Of a stretch of DNA of 5,895 nucleotides, positions 5,268 through 5,895 are shown piece by piece. This DNA is from an uncultured Corynebacterium sp. (lineage in GTDB: Bacteria; Actinomycetota; Actinomycetes; Mycobacteriales; Mycobacteriaceae), in contig CAMILJ010000132.1 of assembly GCA_946222625.1 (NCBI GenBank), positions 1 to 5,895 of the forward strand. The letters are read 5' to 3'. A program made the translations under genes and the position numbers. Positions within the stretch are counted from its first letter, which is position 1. Every line of letters starts with the position of its first letter. Under the pieces are notes generated by a model. That model searched no databases, was not told where the DNA came from, and saw only the letters and a program-made list of their open reading frames with translations.

Positions 5268-5895
5268 ATGAAGGGTGAGTTTCACGCACCCGAACTGGAT
5301 CCAGAATTTTTCCCGGGGCACGTAACCGAAGATGGTGGAGTCGTCGATCTCCTGTTCGCCGATTTCGCCAACGGTTGGTTCGCTTTGGATCGCATCATGC
5401 TGGTCCGCCTGTTTATGGCGGCTATCTTGGTGCTCCTTTTTGTTGTCGCCTTTAAGAACCCGAAGTTGGTTCCTAAAGGATTGCAGAACGTAGCGGAGCA
5501 TGCGATTGACTTCGTACGAATTCACATCGCAGAGGACATTCTCGGTCGTAAGGAAGGACGTCGTTTCCTTCCGATCCTGGCCACGATCTTCTTCGGTGTT
5601 TTGTTCTGGAACGTAGCAACTATTGTTCCAGCCCTAAACATCTCTCCGAATGCTCGTATTGGTATGCCAATCGTGCTGGCAGTCGTTGCGTACATCGCCA
5701 TGATTTACGCCGGCGCAAAGCGCTTTGGCTTCGGCAAGTTCGTCAAGTCCTCGGTGGTTATTCCTAACCTGCCACCGTTGCTGCACGTGCTTGTTGTGCC
5801 GATTGAGGCTTTCTCTACGTTTGTCATGCGTCCAGTCACGCTGGCTCTTCGTCTTATGGCGAACTTCCTGGCTGGCCACCTCATTTTGGTCCTGT
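5268..5895 (+). CDS. atpB: F0F1 ATP synthase subunit a (F0), 5' part, runs off the window
   Basis: Subunit a forms the two proton half-channels next to the c ring in the membrane sector of ATP synthase. The window holds 209 residues and the reading frame continues past the end. The soluble start (MKGEFHAPELDPEFFPGH) is followed by hydrophobic segments at about 44-62, 101-121, 131-149, 168-187 and 188-209. The essential arginine is R195 in LALRLMANFLAGHL, equivalent to E. coli R210, with N199 matching N214. H204 takes the place of E. coli E219, as in mitochondrial subunit a. ATG 5268 is chosen as start, but it lacks a close ribosome site; the only one is GGGAGAG at 5236-5242. TTG 5262 or CTG 5247 are in-frame alternatives that would add two or seven residues. 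The gene heads the atp operon downstream of a terminator, so separate control is likely. Confidence 0.95.
   Translation, partial: MKGEFHAPELDPEFFPGHVTEDGGVVDLLFADFANGWFALDRIMLVRLFMAAILVLLFVVAFKNPKLVPKGLQNVAEHAIDFVRIHIAEDILGRKEGRRFLPILATIFFGVLFWNVATIVPALNISPNARIGMPIVLAVVAYIAMIYAGAKRFGFGKFVKSSVVIPNLPPLLHVLVVPIEAFSTFVMRPVTLALRLMANFLAGHLILVL

Noticed and set aside
5106..5525. Minus-strand open frame across the leader and the start of atpB
   Set aside because: It overlaps the clearly real atpB coding region and shows no start signal or family motif.

Overview
The window is a dense, plus-strand block of high-GC housekeeping genes. It best fits the genus Corynebacterium. The order rho - prfA - prmC - tsaC - wecA - atpI - atpB is the actinobacterial arrangement also known from Mycobacterium tuberculosis (Rv1297 to Rv1304), but rpmE, which lies between rho and prfA there, is absent. 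The visible Rho and AtpB sequences look corynebacterial or actinobacterial. Species cannot be settled from the window.

Layout: 1-450 is the 3' end of rho (transcription termination factor). 450-1526 is prfA (release factor 1), joined to rho by a one-base TAATG overlap. 1550-2452 is prmC, the methyltransferase that modifies the GGQ glutamine of the release factor encoded just upstream. 2507-3184 is tsaC (threonylcarbamoyl-AMP synthase for tRNA t6A). 3195-4370 is wecA (polyprenyl-phosphate GlcNAc-1-phosphate transferase, cell-wall linker). 4387-4821 is a small four-helix membrane protein in the atpI position. A clear intrinsic terminator at 4843-4880 closes this run. A 387-base stretch without a convincing gene follows (4881-5267), and then atpB (F0 subunit a) starts and runs off the window.

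The first six genes are closely spaced (gaps of -1 to 54 bases), most with Shine-Dalgarno sites in the end of the preceding gene or in the gap, so they probably form one transcript linking RNA and protein synthesis to cell-wall assembly. The ATP synthase operon appears to have its own start after the terminator.

Three places deserve attention. (1) prmC carries an AT-rich, in-frame insert at about 1860-1931. It contains a perfect 12-bp palindrome, a second imperfect stem and a 27-nt direct repeat, and looks like a small palindromic element that became coding sequence. (2) The untranslated region before atpB holds a chain of stem-loops (5081-5255), including a 14-bp stem and a pair of mutually exclusive hairpins, and resembles a structured leader RNA. 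(3) The gap between prmC and tsaC begins with an exact 11-bp tandem duplication that overlaps the prmC stop codon. Everything else is ordinary core genome.
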